Shown: positions 9,549 to 19,728 of the stretch, piece after piece
How the letters are laid out: each line of letters starts with the position of its first letter
How positions within the stretch are numbered: the stretch's first letter is position 1
Assembly (NCBI GenBank): GCA_965247505.1
Contig: OZ252020.1
Span: 2,666,001 to 2,730,000, forward strand
DNA from: CAIYRG01 sp965247505
Lineage (GTDB): Bacteria; Pseudomonadota; Alphaproteobacteria; Micropepsales; Micropepsaceae
Length of the DNA: 64,000 nt
Direction: 5' to 3'
Translations under genes and position numbers: made by a program
Notes under the pieces: model-generated
Seen by the model: the letters and a program-made list of their open reading frames with translations, nothing else
What the model was told of the DNA's origin: nothing
Databases searched by the model: none

Positions 9549-11927
9549 ATGAAGCGTAGCGGTGACAAAAGGTTTTATTTGATGGTCTCGGCGGGGATCG
9601 GCATTTTGGCAGCCGGTGCGGCCATTCTCCCGACAGTCGCGCAGCAATCACCCGCAACCATCCATCGTGCGACTTTGGATCAGTACTGCGTGGCCTGCCA
9701 CAACGATGTGTTGTTGACCGCCAACCTAAGTCTACAAGGTCTGGACATCGGCGATCTCAACGATAATGGCGCGGTATGGGAGAAGGTTTTAGGCAAGCTG
9801 CGCAACCGGCAAATGCCGCCGGCAGGAATGCCGGCGCCACCCGCAGAATCTTATGAGGACATGGTCGCTTATTTGACAAGCGGCCTGGATCAGATAGCCC
9901 AAGATAATCCGAATCCCGGCCAGCCTGCTCTTCATCGTCTCAACCGCGCCGAATATGAGAACGCAATCCGCGATCTTCTAGCGCTTGATGTCGACAGCGC
10001 GGAATTGTTGCCTGCAGACGATATCGGTTACGGCTTCGACAATATTGGCGATGTTTTGACGGTTTCGCCCCTTTTATTGGAACGCTATCTCTCGGCGGCG
10101 GACGTAATTAGCCGTCTTGCCATCGGCGATCCCTCAATGGCCGCAGCGTTCAAGACTTATGAAGTGCCCCGAGCCCTCGTCCAGAGCGCGTGGATGAACG
10201 CAGATCTGCCATTTGGATCGCGCGGCGGCATCGCACTTGATCATCACTTCCCTGTGGACGGCGAGTACGTCGTCAAAGTGCAGCTGCAGCGGGGAAGAGG
10301 CGGAGAAATATTGGGCCTCGAGACGGAGCGCAAGCTCGATTTGCGCATGGATGATGAGAGGCTGGATCTATTCACCATTTCCGGTGGGCAGGATGCGCGC
10401 CGTCTAGGCGCCGCAGTTGCAGCGGATGCCCACCTCGAAGTTCGTCTGCCGGTGAAGGCCGGCACAAGGCGGATTGTCGCGACCTTTGCCAAAGACACCG
10501 GCAAGCCAGAGGGCTTGAACGCCCGCAGAAACGGCAGGATCGAGACACGCGAGCAAGCATTCTTCGATGGCGTTGGCAGCCTTTCCATCGCCGGCCCTTA
10601 CGAAGTGCAGGGGCCGGGCGACACGCCAAGCCGGAGAATAATCTTCACCTGCTATCCCACCTCGCAGGCTGACGAGTTGGCTTGTGCCGAAGAGATACTC
10701 TCCGCGCTTGCACGGCGCGCCTATCGCAGGCCGGTCGATGCTGAAGATGTTGAGAGTCTGCTCGCGCTCTACAATAACCCAGCCAACCATGGTGATTTTG
10801 AAACCGGGATCATGTTGGCGCTGCAGAAGATCTTAGTCTCTCCGGAATTCATATTCCGCATGGAATATGATTCGCCGGATGCTGCGCCGGGAAGCGTGCA
10901 TCCGCTCAGCGATTTAGAACTGGCTTCACGCTTGTCGTTCTTTCTGTGGAGCAGCATACCTGATGAGGAGCTTTTGTCGATCGCCGAGCGGGGCGAGCTG
11001 AAGGACCCGGATATGCTGGACCGTCAGGTCCAGCGCATGCTCGCCGATCCGCGCTCCGAAAGCCTGGTCTCGAACTTTGTGGGCCAATGGTTGTTCCTAC
11101 GTAATATCCCCCGGATCCAGCCTGACCCCTATTCTTTTCCGGATTTCGACGAAAATTTACGTGAGGCGCTGCAGCGTGAAACCGAGCTTATGGTCCTCAG
11201 CATGCTGCGCGAGGATGCCAGTGTCGTCGATTTATTGGACTCCGACTACACGTTCCTCAATGAGCGCTTAGCACAGCATTACGGTATCGAAGGTATTTAC
11301 GGCCCGGAGTTTCGCCGGGTTGCGGTCACCGATGAACGGCGTCGCGGAATATTAGGACATGCGAGTATTTTGACCGTGACTTCTTACCCAAACCGCACCG
11401 CACCGACCATTCGCGGGAAATGGGTGCTGGAACAGCTATTGGGCACGACGCCGCCGCCGCCGCCGCCGGATGTTCCCTCTCTGGTCGAGGATGAGAATAC
11501 GCGCATCATGACCATGCGTGAGAGGATGGAGTTGCATCGAACGAATGCCGTCTGCGCCTCGTGCCACCAGATAATGGACCCGCTGGGTTTTGCATTGGAG
11601 AATTTCGACGGCCTCGGCCGTTGGCGCGATGTGAGCGGCGCGGGAGGCTTCCCGGTCGATGCCTCCGGTGAACTTCCGGACGGATCGCCCTTCGAGGGTC
11701 CGGTTGGTTTGCGCAATGCCTTGATGAGTAAGCAGGAATTTTTCGTGGAAACGTTCACCGAGCGGCTTCTAACCTATGGTTTGGGCCGCGGCGTGGAATA
11801 TTACGATATACCTGCGATTCGTGAAATTACGCGGGAGTCCGCCGAAAGCGAGCACCGCTGGTCGTCAATCATTTCCGGCATTGTACGCAGCATGCCGTTT
11901 CAGATGAGGAAAGTGAGCGAGGGATGA
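9549..11927 (+). CDS. DUF1587/1592/1588-type c-heme protein (copy 2)
   Basis: 792 residues from ATG 9549, chosen because GGAGGGG lies just upstream and the signal peptide then starts naturally (MKRSGDKRF); an in-frame ATG at 9501 would add 16 unlikely residues. C47-V-A-C50-H51 is the first heme motif and ASCHQIMDPLGFALENFDG carries the second. DUF1587, 1595, 1592, 1588 and 1585 regions follow in the same order as copy 1, and the two proteins align along their whole length. It overlaps the next gene by ATGA (11924-11927), a sign of coupled translation. Confidence 0.88.
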   Translation: MKRSGDKRFYLMVSAGIGILAAGAAILPTVAQQSPATIHRATLDQYCVACHNDVLLTANLSLQGLDIGDLNDNGAVWEKVLGKLRNRQMPPAGMPAPPAESYEDMVAYLTSGLDQIAQDNPNPGQPALHRLNRAEYENAIRDLLALDVDSAELLPADDIGYGFDNIGDVLTVSPLLLERYLSAADVISRLAIGDPSMAAAFKTYEVPRALVQSAWMNADLPFGSRGGIALDHHFPVDGEYVVKVQLQRGRGGEILGLETERKLDLRMDDERLDLFTISGGQDARRLGAAVAADAHLEVRLPVKAGTRRIVATFAKDTGKPEGLNARRNGRIETREQAFFDGVGSLSIAGPYEVQGPGDTPSRRIIFTCYPTSQADELACAEEILSALARRAYRRPVDAEDVESLLALYNNPANHGDFETGIMLALQKILVSPEFIFRMEYDSPDAAPGSVHPLSDLELASRLSFFLWSSIPDEELLSIAERGELKDPDMLDRQVQRMLADPRSESLVSNFVGQWLFLRNIPRIQPDPYSFPDFDENLREALQRETELMVLSMLREDASVVDLLDSDYTFLNERLAQHYGIEGIYGPEFRRVAVTDERRRGILGHASILTVTSYPNRTAPTIRGKWVLEQLLGTTPPPPPPDVPSLVEDENTRIMTMRERMELHRTNAVCASCHQIMDPLGFALENFDGLGRWRDVSGAGGFPVDASGELPDGSPFEGPVGLRNALMSKQEFFVETFTERLLTYGLGRGVEYYDIPAIREITRESAESEHRWSSIISGIVRSMPFQMRKVSEG

Positions 11928-13267
11928 TAATCCGTAATATAGCAATTCCACGTCGTACGTTTTTGCGCGGGGCCAGCGCCGCTCTGGCACTGCCGTTTCT
12001 TGACGCGATGGTTCCGGCTTTAGCCGCGACCGGCAGTCGTCCTACTCGCATGATGTTTATCGAAGTGCCGAACGGCATCATGATGGACAAATGGACGCCA
12101 ACAACGGAAGGGCCCGGCTTCGCATTGACGCCGCTTCTCGAACCGCTGGCACCGTTCCACGATCGGATGCTCATTCTAAGTGGTCTAGATCAAGGCGAGG
12201 CGGGGAGGCTTGATTTTGAGATTGGCGGCGCTCACCCGCGTGCCTGCACCGCGTGGCTCACGGGTGCCCATGCGCGAATGACATCGGGTGCGGATCTGTT
12301 TGCAGGAATTTCGGTCGACCAAGTGGCGGCGCAAGAATTCGGCAAGGAAACACAGCTGGCTTCGCTCGAAGTCGGCTTGGAAACCAGCGAAGTGGTTGGC
12401 GCATGCGAGTCCTCGTACAGCTGCGCCTATTACAACACGATTTCTTGGCGCAACGAGACGACGCCTCTGCCCATGGAAAATCGCCCGCGCGCTATTTTCG
12501 AACGGCTGTTCGGCACCAGCGGCAGTACCGATCCTAAAGTTCGCCTTGAGCGCATGCGCAGAAACTCGTCTGTTCTTGACGCGGTTTCAGCCGACGTGGC
12601 GCGCCTTCGCGGGAAACTTGCTCCCACGGATTGGAGCAAGATTGACCAATATCTGGAAGCGGTGCGCGATGTTGAGCGCCGCATTGCATTGGCCGAGTCA
12701 CAATCGGACCGCGAACTGCCGGTTGTGGCCGCACCGGTCGGCACACCAAATCTGTTCTCCGACTATTTCAAATTGATGGTCGATCTACAGGTTTTGGCCT
12801 GGCAAACCGACATGACGCGGGTCGGCACCTTCCAGATTGGCCACGAGATGAGCAGCCGGGCCTATCCCGAAGTTGGATTTGGCGACTCGCATCATTCAGT
12901 GACCCACCATCTGGGCGATGCCGAGAAGATCACCAAGGTAATCACCATCAACACGTTCCACACGACGATGATTTCTTATTATTTGGAGCGTCTGCAAGCG
13001 ACGCCTGACGGCGATGGATCTCTCCTAGATCATGCCATGATCCTCTACGGCAGCTCCCTTAGCGATGGAAACCAGCATATGTTTAGGGATTTGCCCGTCT
13101 TGCTGGTGGCTGGCGGCGTTGGGGGCATAAAGGGCGGGCACCATGTCCGCTATCCTTCGGGAACGCCAATGACAAATTTATTCCTGACCATGCTGGACAA
13201 AGCTGGCGTGCCGGAGGTCGAAAGTCTGGGCGACAGCACCGGAAGGCTTGAACTGCCTTCTATTTAG
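11924..13267 (+). CDS. DUF1552 protein, Tat-type signal (copy 2)
   Basis: 447 residues, the same length as its paralogue at 5307-6650. PRRTFLRGASA begins a Tat-like signal. The DUF1552 landmarks are all present: FIEVPNGIMMDKWTP, the internal AYPEVGFGDSHHSVTHH histidine cluster and GGHHVRYPSGTPMTNLF near the end. Function is unknown; the fixed pairing with DUF1592 heme proteins suggests a shared periplasmic oxidation. It is coupled to the upstream gene through ATGA, and the ankyrin gene follows after 50 bp. Confidence 0.86.
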   Translation: MIIRNIAIPRRTFLRGASAALALPFLDAMVPALAATGSRPTRMMFIEVPNGIMMDKWTPTTEGPGFALTPLLEPLAPFHDRMLILSGLDQGEAGRLDFEIGGAHPRACTAWLTGAHARMTSGADLFAGISVDQVAAQEFGKETQLASLEVGLETSEVVGACESSYSCAYYNTISWRNETTPLPMENRPRAIFERLFGTSGSTDPKVRLERMRRNSSVLDAVSADVARLRGKLAPTDWSKIDQYLEAVRDVERRIALAESQSDRELPVVAAPVGTPNLFSDYFKLMVDLQVLAWQTDMTRVGTFQIGHEMSSRAYPEVGFGDSHHSVTHHLGDAEKITKVITINTFHTTMISYYLERLQATPDGDGSLLDHAMILYGSSLSDGNQHMFRDLPVLLVAGGVGGIKGGHHVRYPSGTPMTNLFLTMLDKAGVPEVESLGDSTGRLELPSI

Positions 13268-13317
13268 AAAAAACGCTCTACTTGGAGAGAATGCCTCATT
13301 TATAAGGAAAGCTCGCG

Positions 13318-14784
13318 ATGCGACTTAGAATGAAATTTGTTGCCGGATGTTGTGTTGTCCCGCTTCTTATAGGCGCGAGCTTTGCCGCCACACCGGGTGC
13401 TCCGCCATTGATCGTTGCCGCCGAACAGGGAGATCGAGAGGCGCTCGCTACGCTTCTAAATGATGGCGCGAATCCAAATATCTCGACAGGCGACGGCTCC
13501 ACCGCCCTTTTTTGGGCCGCCCATACAAGCAATATCGAAATTGCAAGGGCACTTCTTGCGAATGGCGCCGAAATCGACCGCGCCAATTCGTTCGGCGCAA
13601 CGCCGCTCTATGAGGCGGCGGTAAATGCGGACGGGCCACTCATCGAATTGTTGCTCGAGGCTGGCGCAAATCCGAACGCGGCATTGCTGTCGGGGGAGAC
13701 CCCACTCATGGGCGCGACGGACCGGGGCCGGGTGGAGGCGGTATCACTATTGCTGTCCGGTGGCGCCGATCCAAACGTAGCCGAATCGAAATATGGCCAG
13801 ACGGCTTTGATGTGGGCTGCGGCCGAGAAACATTCCGCGGTTACGAGACTGCTTATTGAACATGGTGCAGATGTCTCGGCGCGCTCGAATTCCGACTTTT
13901 CGGCGCTAATGTTTGCCGCTCAGCAGGGCGACGCCGAGTCCGGCCGAACGCTACTTGAGGCCGGTGCGGACGCCAACGAGCGTTTGCCGGAGAGCCAAGT
14001 GACCCCGCTCTTGATTGCCAGCTCAGGCGGCCACGAGGCAATTGTCGCTCTCCTGCTGGAGCATGGGGCGGAGCCCAATGTGGTCGATGGTAAGGGACAC
14101 GCACCCTTGCACCACGCCGCTTGGATGAGGGCTTCGGCGGGAATCGTAGAACTCTTATTGGATCATGGTGCAGATCCAAACGTCCGATTGGTGCAGGACG
14201 GGCCCGAAGAACGACTGGTTGACGTCGATTTTCGTCAGAATACCTATGCCGATACCGGTGTCAGTATGCAAGGTGCGACGCCTTTCATGATGGCCTCCGA
14301 AGTCAGCTCTCTGCGCGCTATGCGTGCTCTGCTAGATGCCGGCGCGGACCCGACGATCTGGACGGAGCTTGGCACGAGTCCGCTCATGTTGGCTTCGGGC
14401 GGGGGGTCCGATGCCGCAAGGCCCAGATCGGCTCAGGAACGCGAAGACGCGCTGGAAGCGGCTAAGCTGCTTGTAGATTTGGGCATCGATGTAAATGCTG
14501 TAGGTGAATTTGATTGGGCGGCGGTGCACGGAGCATCGTTTCAGGGCCTGAACAACGTCATGGGGTTCTTGATAGACAGTGGAGCAGATTTGAACAAAAT
14601 GGACCAATATGGTCAGACGCCCCTAAGCATTTCCTACGGCATCATTACCGTGGAAGGGGAAACCGCCTACGAGCAAAGCCCGAGGAGCAACTACCCAGAC
14701 ACGGTCGAACTGCTCTTGGCCTCGGGCGCCGAGACGATTGAGCAATCCGGAGTGAATGTGTTGACGTTTAAAGCCGGCAATTAG
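13318..14784 (+). CDS. secreted ankyrin-repeat protein (copy 2)
   Basis: 488 residues. Signal peptide to about residue 24, then ankyrin repeats (GANPNISTGDGSTALFWAA, GADPNVAESKYGQTALMWAA and so on) to near the C-terminus. A purine-rich AAGGAAA lies upstream of the ATG. It closes the right-hand DUF1592-DUF1552-ankyrin operon and parallels the protein at 3915-5291, including the PRxxQER and AVHGASFQGLNNV blocks. The role is probably protein binding in the periplasm, perhaps as partner of the heme protein; this is inferred only from the conserved gene order. Confidence 0.85.
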   Translation: MRLRMKFVAGCCVVPLLIGASFAATPGAPPLIVAAEQGDREALATLLNDGANPNISTGDGSTALFWAAHTSNIEIARALLANGAEIDRANSFGATPLYEAAVNADGPLIELLLEAGANPNAALLSGETPLMGATDRGRVEAVSLLLSGGADPNVAESKYGQTALMWAAAEKHSAVTRLLIEHGADVSARSNSDFSALMFAAQQGDAESGRTLLEAGADANERLPESQVTPLLIASSGGHEAIVALLLEHGAEPNVVDGKGHAPLHHAAWMRASAGIVELLLDHGADPNVRLVQDGPEERLVDVDFRQNTYADTGVSMQGATPFMMASEVSSLRAMRALLDAGADPTIWTELGTSPLMLASGGGSDAARPRSAQEREDALEAAKLLVDLGIDVNAVGEFDWAAVHGASFQGLNNVMGFLIDSGADLNKMDQYGQTPLSISYGIITVEGETAYEQSPRSNYPDTVELLLASGAETIEQSGVNVLTFKAGN

Positions 14785-14861
14785 ACTTCGGTTAAAGCGT
14801 GGCTCGGAATTGGAGTGCGACACATAGTTTTGTTATGACACGCACACCTTCCGCATGACCA

Positions 14862-16787
14862 TCACGGGCGCGGCGCGAGAATGTCATCCAAGCGGGCAGG
14901 CACGCCATCTACGCGCTCTAAATGCGGGTAACGCAGCCCATCATGATAGTCGATTTCAACGCTGCGGTAGCGCTCGCCATTTTTTACAATCAGCGTGATG
15001 GGGTCCGAACCATCTTTTGCACGTGTAGTGGCAGCGCGGATGCGCTCGCGACTGAACGCCGAGCCGTCAACCGCGACGATCTCGGTGCCGACGGTCAACC
15101 CAGCTTGAAATGCGGGCCCTTCCCACAACACATCGGATAGGGTGTTGTCGCGCGCGACGACAAACCCAAGTGAGAATGTTAAGTCGGTTACGCCGCGCCG
15201 CGATTCTGAATCGCCGAAATGATCCGAAGCCGTGTCGGTGTAGATGAGGCGGTAACCGCCGCGCTCAATGCCGTCCAGCGGCGCGCCGCCTCCGATGCTG
15301 TCAAGCCGCGTACGAAGAAAATCTGCCCAATCATGAGGTTCTACGGCATTCAACGCGTCGGCAATATCGTTGAAGGTGTAAGTGCGAACCTCGTAGCTGC
15401 CGTCATCGATGCCGAAAAATGTGGCGGCAAAATCGTCCAGCGATCGGCGCCCATCGGACAACTCTCGGATCAAGCTGTCGGCATCAAGCCAGATCAATAG
15501 GCCTTCGTTGTAATAATCTTCACTGCGTTGCCAGCTGCGCCACGGGATGGGGCGGCGTGCAGCAAGAATGGGATCATTGGTCGTGTCTTGTAAGGGGCGC
15601 CATTGCCGTCCAACGCGATTGTCGTACACCGCTGCGGTCCACGCGATACCGTCGAGTGCTTCTTGTTTGGTCCAAAGGTTTGAGCGCGCCGAGAGGATAT
15701 AGCCCCAATATTGCGTCTGCCCCTCATAGACCCACATGAGCGAGTCGCGCATGGCGACTTCAAAACTCGGGACCCATAGATCGGCGGGCCGACGAAACTT
15801 TCCGTTCCAAGAATGCACCAATTCATGGGGCAGAAGATCGCGCACATCGGTGAATTCGTCCCAGTCAGAGAAATACCCTCTGGGGGCACCATTCTCGCTC
15901 GACTGGTGATGCTCAAGACCGATCCCGGACATGGTGTCGCTGAGCGCGAGCAAAAAATCATAATGATCATAATGATGGGGTGGAAATAATTTATAGGCCT
16001 GCTGCACCAAAGCGCGGTGGGGCTCGATTTGCTCTTCAGTGAATTCCATGTCCGCAAGAGTGTCTGCAACAATATTTAAGTAGAATGGAACTTCGCCACC
16101 GGGATCGAGATCGACACGTTCAAAGTTGCGCCCGGCAAAAATCGGCGAGTCTGTGAGCGTCTCGAGGCTGACCGGCTGGTAGGAGATGAGGCCGCCTTCC
16201 ATCGAGATCGGCTCAAGCGCGGTGGCCGCTTGCCAGCCCTCAGGCAGGCGAAGGTTTTGCTCCACGCTAATCTGGCTTGCATAGTGGCCTGCTGGGTAGA
16301 GCACCACTCTATACCATTGCAGATTGAGCATCTCCGGCGTCACCACTATGCGGCCTTGATTCCTATTCACCGGCGTTAAGATTTGAAACTCCAAATCGAT
16401 TGCGCTCACGCCTGCCGGCACATCGATGTGAAAAGCAAAACCTTCCGCTGGATCCCGTGTCCAATTAATGCGCTTGCCTTCTGCGCTCACGACAAGCCCG
16501 CCAATTTCGTCAATCCGTCCGGCGGCTCTGTGGTTACCGGGAAGCCATTTCGGGTAGAGCAATATCATTGGGCCTGGGCCGGCAACGGGAATGCTCTCGC
16601 GCACGCGCCATATGTGACGCTCGATATCTGTTGCATCCACGGATAGCTTGATGGTGCCGGGATAGCGAACATCTAGTGGCGCCGGGATATTCTGCTCTTG
16701 TGCCCAAGCCTCGCCTGCCGGGCTCAAGGAGGCCAATAAAACCAGCGAGATCAAATGAATTGACGAGAAAGACACAAAAACTTTCAT
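14862..16787 (-). CDS. M61-family (glycyl aminopeptidase-like) metallopeptidase with PDZ domain
   Basis: 641 residues. Signal peptide ends near AWAQEQ. The zinc-binding motif HELVHSWNGK is near residue 315, and the characteristic M61 sentence (FEVAMRDSLMWVYEGQTQYWG) supplies the downstream glutamate ligand. The C-terminal 130 residues form a PDZ-like module (GLTVGTEIVAVDGSAFS). M61 enzymes cleave N-terminal residues, preferring Gly or Ala. Complete, single gene, convergent with the ankyrin gene 77 bp away. Confidence 0.9.
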   Translation of the reverse strand: MKVFVSFSSIHLISLVLLASLSPAGEAWAQEQNIPAPLDVRYPGTIKLSVDATDIERHIWRVRESIPVAGPGPMILLYPKWLPGNHRAAGRIDEIGGLVVSAEGKRINWTRDPAEGFAFHIDVPAGVSAIDLEFQILTPVNRNQGRIVVTPEMLNLQWYRVVLYPAGHYASQISVEQNLRLPEGWQAATALEPISMEGGLISYQPVSLETLTDSPIFAGRNFERVDLDPGGEVPFYLNIVADTLADMEFTEEQIEPHRALVQQAYKLFPPHHYDHYDFLLALSDTMSGIGLEHHQSSENGAPRGYFSDWDEFTDVRDLLPHELVHSWNGKFRRPADLWVPSFEVAMRDSLMWVYEGQTQYWGYILSARSNLWTKQEALDGIAWTAAVYDNRVGRQWRPLQDTTNDPILAARRPIPWRSWQRSEDYYNEGLLIWLDADSLIRELSDGRRSLDDFAATFFGIDDGSYEVRTYTFNDIADALNAVEPHDWADFLRTRLDSIGGGAPLDGIERGGYRLIYTDTASDHFGDSESRRGVTDLTFSLGFVVARDNTLSDVLWEGPAFQAGLTVGTEIVAVDGSAFSRERIRAATTRAKDGSDPITLIVKNGERYRSVEIDYHDGLRYPHLERVDGVPARLDDILAPRP

Positions 16788-17018
16788 ATAAATCTCCGTC
16801 TGGCTTTCGCCGCCCTGCTTGAGGTGGGGAGGAGATTAACACGAATGGAGGGCGCATTAATTCACCCTCTGACGTGATTTAGTTGACAATATGGGGTCCA
16901 TGGACCCGCATTTTGCGTTTATGATTTGCTTTTGATGGGTTTTGGAGTTTCGCCGGGTTTGGAGTTTCGAATGAAATCGACCGTCGACAGGAATGACTTC
17001 TTTTCGTGAAAGGTCCCA

Positions 17019-17192
17019 ATGATGGGTAAGAAATCATCCGGAAAAATGAGCGTGAAAGAAATGGCGCGGCGCCGCGAGCAGGCAAAGACGCATGCTCTCA
17101 ATGAGACGACCAAACAAACTGGTCAGAAGGGTAAATCAGGAGGTAAGCCGCCTCCGCCGGGGGGTAGGCAGTTTAGGCATCAGGGGCGGTGA
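17019..17192 (+). CDS. small lysine/arginine-rich protein of unknown function
   Basis: 57 residues (MMGKKSSGKMSVKEMARRRE...), ending TGA at 17190-17192. Strongly basic, no membrane segment, with a Pro/Gly-rich tail. The Shine-Dalgarno is weak (GAAAGG). I do not recognise a family. The charge pattern suggests nucleic-acid or ribosome contact, but this is inference. It is the only open stretch with protein-like composition between the M61 gene and the DoxX gene. Confidence 0.4.
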   Translation: MMGKKSSGKMSVKEMARRREQAKTHALNETTKQTGQKGKSGGKPPPPGGRQFRHQGR

Positions 17193-17412
17193 GCACCGTG
17201 CGTTGAATTCATCTCTGTTTACGGTTTCGCGGGGCACCGTCGCCGTTTTGATGGGATTAGAACACCCCCGCCGGGCTGCGGCCTCAAAGCACCATCCAAT
17301 TACTCTGTAACAATTCTCCCCTGCCCGGCGAAGTAGCCTAGGGTGGTGTGCGTTACACAGTTCCCATACGCATCTATCGAAAAATAGACACTTAAACGGG
17401 GAGGGTACTCAA

Positions 17413-17856
17413 ATGACTTCAGGAATTGAAAAGGCTCTTGATAGTGCAACTGCGCCGTGTCGTGGCGTCGCCATCTGGCCGATTCGTTTGACCATGGCTG
17501 GAATTTTTATTCTTCACGGCGTTGGAAAATTCATGATGCCGGCCATGGCGGGGATGATGGGGCTTTCGGTGCCGGTTTGGTTGTTGGTCGGTGCGGCGGA
17601 AATTGCCGGCGGCGCCGGGTTCATTGTCGGCGGTCTTCTATCGGGGAGCAATGGAACGCTGATCACGCGGCTATCGGGTCTTGCGATCATTCCGGTCATG
17701 CTTGGCGCCATATTTATGGTGCATTGGGGCCAGTGGAGTTTCATGGCCTCGGAGACGCATCCCGCAGGCGGTATGGAGTTTCAAGTTCTGCTACTCGCCG
17801 TTTCGTTTTACGCGCTTGTCACCGGGTTTGCTCAAAGCTCTACCGCAGCCGAATAA
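17413..17856 (+). CDS. DoxX-family membrane protein
   Basis: 147 residues with four hydrophobic segments. The pattern PIRLTMAGIFILHGVGKFMMP...VWLLVGAAEIAGGAGFIVGG fits DoxX/DoxD-type inner-membrane proteins, several of which act near quinones or in redox protection. GGGGAGGG lies 8 bp before ATG. It stands alone, with a stem-loop downstream at 17900-17927. Confidence 0.75.
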   Translation: MTSGIEKALDSATAPCRGVAIWPIRLTMAGIFILHGVGKFMMPAMAGMMGLSVPVWLLVGAAEIAGGAGFIVGGLLSGSNGTLITRLSGLAIIPVMLGAIFMVHWGQWSFMASETHPAGGMEFQVLLLAVSFYALVTGFAQSSTAAE

Positions 17857-17899
17857 CGCGCCATTCGAACAAGACAATACCAAAAATCACGATTTGGGG

Positions 17900-17927
17900 C
17901 CCCGGCTGAACCTAGCTTCAGCCGGGG
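17900..17927. terminator. 11-bp perfect stem-loop after the DoxX gene
   Basis: CCCCGGCTGAA / TTCAGCCGGGG with a 6-nt loop. There is no T-run, so it may be a processing or REP-like structure instead of a true terminator. The remainder up to 18154 shows no gene. Confidence 0.5.
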
Positions 17928-18154
17928 TGACCATGGGTTGGGCCATGGGATTAGTAGAGGACATGGATCAGGCTCCCATGGTGTTTATATATTCGTGCGG
18001 GTGGCCTTCTGCGTTACGTTTGCCACATAGATATACCCGCATAGAGCAACGAAGTTTTGCCGCCCGAGGCGTAACCTCCTAGGCATTTCGCACGAATAAC
18101 AAAGGCGACACGAATAAGTTCGAGGCGCCTAAAATTGAACATGCTAAATTGAAC

Positions 18155-19201
18155 ATGCTCTCGCAGTTTGCGAACACCCGAAGCGCTGTCAAAGCAAACT
18201 CCAGTTTGGCAAGCATATCCTTGCGGGTTGTGCTCGGGCTCGTTCTAGCGCTGGCAGGTGTAATGACGTTCTCATTCTATCAAGCGGATGCAGCAGAATC
18301 CCGTTGGGCGCGCGACTGGCCTAATACCGATTTCTCCCAGGCGACGATCTCTCTGCGTGAGATCGAAGAAGGAGGCCCCCCGAAAGACGGTATGCCGGCA
18401 ATCGATCAGCCGCGATTTTCGGGCGTTGACGGTCCCTATCCCATCGAGCTGGGAGAGGAAGAGCCGGTCATTGCTTTTGCGATCGGCGATGATGCGCGCG
18501 CTTATCCGCTGCGCATCCTTATGCTGCAAGAGATCGTCAATGATGTTGTGGGCGGGCGTCCGGTCACAATCACCTATTGTCCGCTGTGCAATACCGCGAT
18601 CATATTTGATCGGCAGCTGGACGGGACAATCTATAATTTCGGGGTAACCGGAAAGCTACGAAATTCGGATCTCATTATGTATGACCGCCAAACTGAAAGC
18701 TGGTGGCAGCAATTTACCGGCGAAGCGGTCATCGGCGAGCTGGCGGGACGAAAGCTCCGCATTCTTCCCTCACGCATAGAATCGCTCAGTTTGTTTCGCA
18801 GCCGCTATCCGACAGGAAAGATATTACTGCCCGCCTATCGCAACCCCGACTATTACGAGAATATTTATCAAGGATATGACCGCGCCCGCACGCCGCTTCT
18901 TTTTAGCGGGCGGCTGCCCCGCGGCATCCGCGCCATGGCGCGCGTTGTAGCGGTGGAGGATCGTGCATGGGCGCTGGCGCGTTTGGTGGAAGAGCAAGTG
19001 ATCGAGGAGGGCGATCTCGTCTTAAGCTGGACACCGGGACAAAACTCTGCCCTTCACAGAAGAGACATCAGTTTGGGGCGCGATGTTGGCAATGTTGTTG
19101 TTCAGCGTCACACCGCGCAGGGCTTGGTGGATGTCGTCCACCATGTGACCTTCGCCTTCGCTTTTCATGCCTTTTACCCCGAGGCGGAGATCAGCCAGTG
19201 A
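18155..19201 (+). CDS. DUF3179 domain protein, membrane-anchored or secreted
   Basis: 348 residues from ATG 18155 (an in-frame TTG two codons earlier is less likely). One hydrophobic segment at residues 20-45 acts as signal or anchor. The DUF3179 core is unmistakable: VIAFAIGDDARAYPLRILMLQEIVND, VTITYCPLCNTAIIFDR, FGVTGKLRNSDLIMYDR and SWWQQFTGEAVIGE. The CPLC pair and aspartates are invariant in the family, whose reaction is unknown. No close operon partner. Confidence 0.85.
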   Translation: MLSQFANTRSAVKANSSLASISLRVVLGLVLALAGVMTFSFYQADAAESRWARDWPNTDFSQATISLREIEEGGPPKDGMPAIDQPRFSGVDGPYPIELGEEEPVIAFAIGDDARAYPLRILMLQEIVNDVVGGRPVTITYCPLCNTAIIFDRQLDGTIYNFGVTGKLRNSDLIMYDRQTESWWQQFTGEAVIGELAGRKLRILPSRIESLSLFRSRYPTGKILLPAYRNPDYYENIYQGYDRARTPLLFSGRLPRGIRAMARVVAVEDRAWALARLVEEQVIEEGDLVLSWTPGQNSALHRRDISLGRDVGNVVVQRHTAQGLVDVVHHVTFAFAFHAFYPEAEISQ

Positions 19202-19307
19202 ATATCACGACGCGGGTTTTGGGGATCGTCACGAAGGGCATTTAATTATTCCATGCGCCGCATTAGGCTCAGTTTTTGTCCTCCTGTGACGCGCGAGGGG
19301 TGCCACT

Positions 19308-19655
19308 GTGGTTGAGATAAGCCTTCAGACTCTTCTGGCCTGGACCCTCGCTTTGCAGTTTGGCGTTCTAGGTATGCTGAATATTGCGGCGCCGGAAGGA
19401 TTCCTAAACCAATATTTTCATTGGAATTATCCGCGTTGCGACCGCCGCGTCAGCGGAATTATGGAGATTTGCGCCGCTCTCCTGATCGCGATCGAGGGAA
19501 CGTTTTTCTGGGGCATGTTGTTCGGCGCCATGGTCATATTTGGCGGCGTCGTCATGCTGCTCTGTAGCAGTAAATATATGTACGCGCTTACCGGCGTCGG
19601 GTTTCTCGTATTTTTGTGCGCAGGATTATTGCTGCTCCAGTCGGGAGTGGTGTGA
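19308..19655 (+). CDS. small four-helix membrane protein, DoxX-like
   Basis: 115 residues starting with GTG at 19308, preceded by GAGGGG. Four hydrophobic segments with little between them and a polar loop (FHWNYPRCDRRVSG). Length and helix pattern resemble DoxX-like or DUF4281-type proteins, but no signature motif decides. Not in an obvious operon. Confidence 0.6.
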   Translation: MVEISLQTLLAWTLALQFGVLGMLNIAAPEGFLNQYFHWNYPRCDRRVSGIMEICAALLIAIEGTFFWGMLFGAMVIFGGVVMLLCSSKYMYALTGVGFLVFLCAGLLLLQSGVV

Positions 19656-19728
19656 GGGATTCATAGTTCCAATCCGAATTTGTTGAAACGCGGGTTTAGG
19701 CGCCTTCCAGAATACTCAGCTAAAATAC

